Of a DNA stretch of 32,592 nucleotides, positions 31,686-32,592 are shown in pieces. The notes beneath the pieces are model-generated. The model was not told the DNA's origin, did not search any database, and was given only the letters and a program-made list of their open reading frames with translations. Source of the stretch: Opitutia bacterium. Lineage in GTDB: Bacteria; Verrucomicrobiota; Kiritimatiellia; CAIQIC01; Lenti-01. The position numbers and the translations under genes are program-made. Each line of letters opens with the position of its first letter. Positions within the stretch are counted from its first letter, which is position 1. The stretch is taken from contig SABN01000001.1 of assembly GCA_009928955.1 (NCBI GenBank), forward strand, positions 75,994 through 108,585, given 5' to 3'.

Positions 31686-32363
31686 CTAGAAAAGCGCTTC
31701 CGGCACGAACACGACGTCGTTCGCTTCGAGCACGATGTCTTCCTCCAGCCGGCCCGCCGCGCCCACGGCGTACAGGTTGATCGTGCGGGACTCCGTCTTC
31801 CCGTCCGAAGAGGACCGCGTCACCAAGATCGCCGTGGCCTTGGCGCTCGGGGCGAATCCCCCCGCCTTTTGGATGGCGCCGCTGACCGTCATATCCCGGG
31901 TGGCGGGCAAGGCGATCCGGCCGGGCTTCCCGACCCGGCCCAGAACCGTGACAAACCCCCAAGGCGAAATCCCCTCGTCGCTGGTGTTCCGGACGAAGCT
32001 CATGATCACCTGGGGCTGGACATAATACTTCATATAGCGGGCGGTCAGCCGCCCTTGGAGATCATCCAGGCTCATGTCCGAAACATCCAGTTCCCCCAGC
32101 AGCGGGACCATGATGGTTCCGCCGTCCGACACCTGCACTTCCGGTTCGTTGACTTCCTTCTTGCCGGCCACCAGCACCGCCAGGTTGAGCACCAGTCCGG
32201 GGCGCAGTTTCACCGTCTCGGCGCTGGCCCCCACGGCGATGTCGCCAAAAGGCGGACGGCTCCGGCACCCGGAGCTCCCGGCCAGCAGGCACAGAAACAG
32301 TGCGGCAAGCCATGCGCGCCTCGCAACGAAACGCAAACCGGAATCCGTCCAATATGTCCTCAT
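31686..32363 (-). CDS. wza: Wza-type polysaccharide export protein (OPX family), 225 aa
   Basis: This is an outer-membrane polysaccharide export lipoprotein. The N-terminus has basic residues, a hydrophobic core LAALFLCLLAG (19-29) and a Cys at 33. The lipobox SSGC is imperfect because position -3 is Ser. The mature part begins with a Poly_export domain: LRPGLVLNLAVLVAGKKEVN, DGGTIMVPLLGELDVSDMSL and YYVQPQVIMSFV. One SLBB-like domain follows: GFVTVLGRVGKPGRIALP, VSGAIQKAGGFAPSA and IVLEANDVVFVPEALF. At 225 residues it is shorter than E. coli Wza and lacks the long C-terminal part, as many short OPX proteins do. GAGAAGG lies just before ATG 32361-32363. It is the first gene after the candidate promoter, so probably the first of the operon. 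Confidence 0.92.
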   Translation of the reverse strand: MRTYWTDSGLRFVARRAWLAALFLCLLAGSSGCRSRPPFGDIAVGASAETVKLRPGLVLNLAVLVAGKKEVNEPEVQVSDGGTIMVPLLGELDVSDMSLDDLQGRLTARYMKYYVQPQVIMSFVRNTSDEGISPWGFVTVLGRVGKPGRIALPATRDMTVSGAIQKAGGFAPSAKATAILVTRSSSDGKTESRTINLYAVGAAGRLEEDIVLEANDVVFVPEALF

Positions 32364-32531
32364 GGCCCCTTCTCGATTTTAAAAAAATTCCAAGCTGGAC
32401 CGGACCGCGAAGCGGCCGGCGCCGGATGGATGCACACCGATGGCAACTCGCGCCGCAGCGTGAAAGCGCGCAATGCCCTGTGGCACATATTCCTACTGCG
32501 ATTTGCCAATGTCAACATTCGCCGCCCTCCC
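32364..32531 (-). promoter_or_regulatory. Candidate operon promoter and 5' leader upstream of wza
   Basis: On the minus strand a perfect -35 box TTGACA lies at 32510-32515. A weak -10 (GAATAT, 32487-32492, 17-base spacer) follows; AATATG at an 18-base spacer is an alternative. The RNA leader would be about 115 bases. It contains the palindrome CCGGCGCCGG (32416-32425), a stem-loop GGCCGC-TTC-GCGGTC (about 32403-32417) and an AT-rich tract (32376-32390) before the wza ribosome binding site. I see no JUMPstart/ops element. Confidence 0.45.
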
Positions 32532-32592
32532 CTAGGAAGAAACTTCCACCTCGTCGGGGGGCACCTCGACCGCAATCCCCCCCCCCATCATC
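32532..32592 (-). CDS. Possible C-terminal end of an upstream gene, cut by window edge
   Basis: From the right edge a minus-strand frame reads MMGGGIAVEVPPDEVEVSS and stops at TAG (32532-32534). Codon choice (GCG GTC GAG GTG, GAC GAG GTG) looks coding and the peptide reads like an acidic protein tail. Nothing identifies the family in 19 residues. A run of ten G (32577-32586) lies in it. It ends 17 bases before the -35 box of the candidate wza promoter. It may also be chance. Confidence 0.3.
   Translation of the reverse strand, partial: MMGGGIAVEVPPDEVEVSS
32535..32547. repeat. Short perfect inverted repeat upstream of the candidate promoter
   Basis: GGAAG-AAA-CTTCC forms two 5-base arms around a 3-base spacer, 19 bases upstream of the TTGACA box. 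It could be an operator or a weak hairpin, but arms this short also occur by chance. It overlaps the possible end of the upstream gene. Confidence 0.25.

Noticed and set aside
32360-32575. A 71-codon minus-strand frame across the promoter region
   Set aside because: It would run through the -35/-10 and leader, is Arg-rich and motif-free, and overlaps the wza start.

Overview
This window is one long polysaccharide (capsule, O-antigen or exopolysaccharide) locus. All supported genes lie on the minus strand, so transcription runs from the right edge (about 32.5 kb) to the left edge. GC content is high, roughly 62-68 % by eye. A Wza-type export protein implies a Gram-negative cell with an outer membrane. 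I cannot name the species; the mix of families would suit an environmental bacterium, perhaps of the PVC superphylum, but that is a weak guess. I see no rRNA, tRNA, CRISPR array, transposase or integrase.

Layout in transcription order. (1) At 32592-32364 there is the possible tail of an upstream gene, a candidate promoter and a leader. (2) At 32363-27864 is the export and polymerisation module: Wza, an O-antigen ligase/polymerase-like membrane protein, and a Wzc-type tyrosine kinase. (3) At 27867-23405 is a nucleotide-sugar block: UDP-HexNAc dehydrogenase, WbpE-, WbpB- and WbpD-like enzymes. A lower-GC four-helix-bundle (S23/IVS-family) gene flanked by inverted GGTTGGTGG-type repeats interrupts it. 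(4) At 23376-7218 is a tightly overlapping block: Wzx flippase, two asparagine-synthetase-like proteins lacking the catalytic N-terminal Cys, two CapA-like metallophosphatases, two ATP-grasp ligases, two left-handed beta-helix acyltransferases, a deacetylase-like protein, a WbpI-like 2-epimerase, one GT4 glycosyltransferase and a second polymerase-like membrane protein. (5) At 7141-2140 are a GT4 enzyme, the HisH-HisF-WbpG amidotransferase trio and another glycosyltransferase. (6) At 2102-1 are a FemAB/GNAT-like protein, a methyltransferase and an unidentified gene cut by the window edge.

How the genes work together. The dehydrogenase, WbpB, WbpE, WbpD, WbpI and WbpG/HisH/HisF homologues together match the known Pseudomonas aeruginosa O5 route to UDP-2-acetamido-3-acetamidino-mannuronic acid, starting from UDP-GlcNAc. 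Three glycosyltransferases would build a repeat unit, Wzx would flip it, one of the two Wzy/ligase-like proteins would polymerise it, and Wzc plus Wza would export it. Around this core is an unusual amount of carboxylate-activating and amide-forming chemistry. The trio asparagine-synthetase-like + CapA-like + ATP-grasp occurs twice, which suggests a glycan decorated with amide-linked groups or amino acids. That is inference.

Fourteen gene junctions overlap by exactly 4 nt (ATGA or GTGA) and one by 1 nt (TGATG). Ten of these are consecutive, so translational coupling is likely pervasive. No intergenic gap exceeds 300 bases; the longest internal one is 123 bases (1008-1130).
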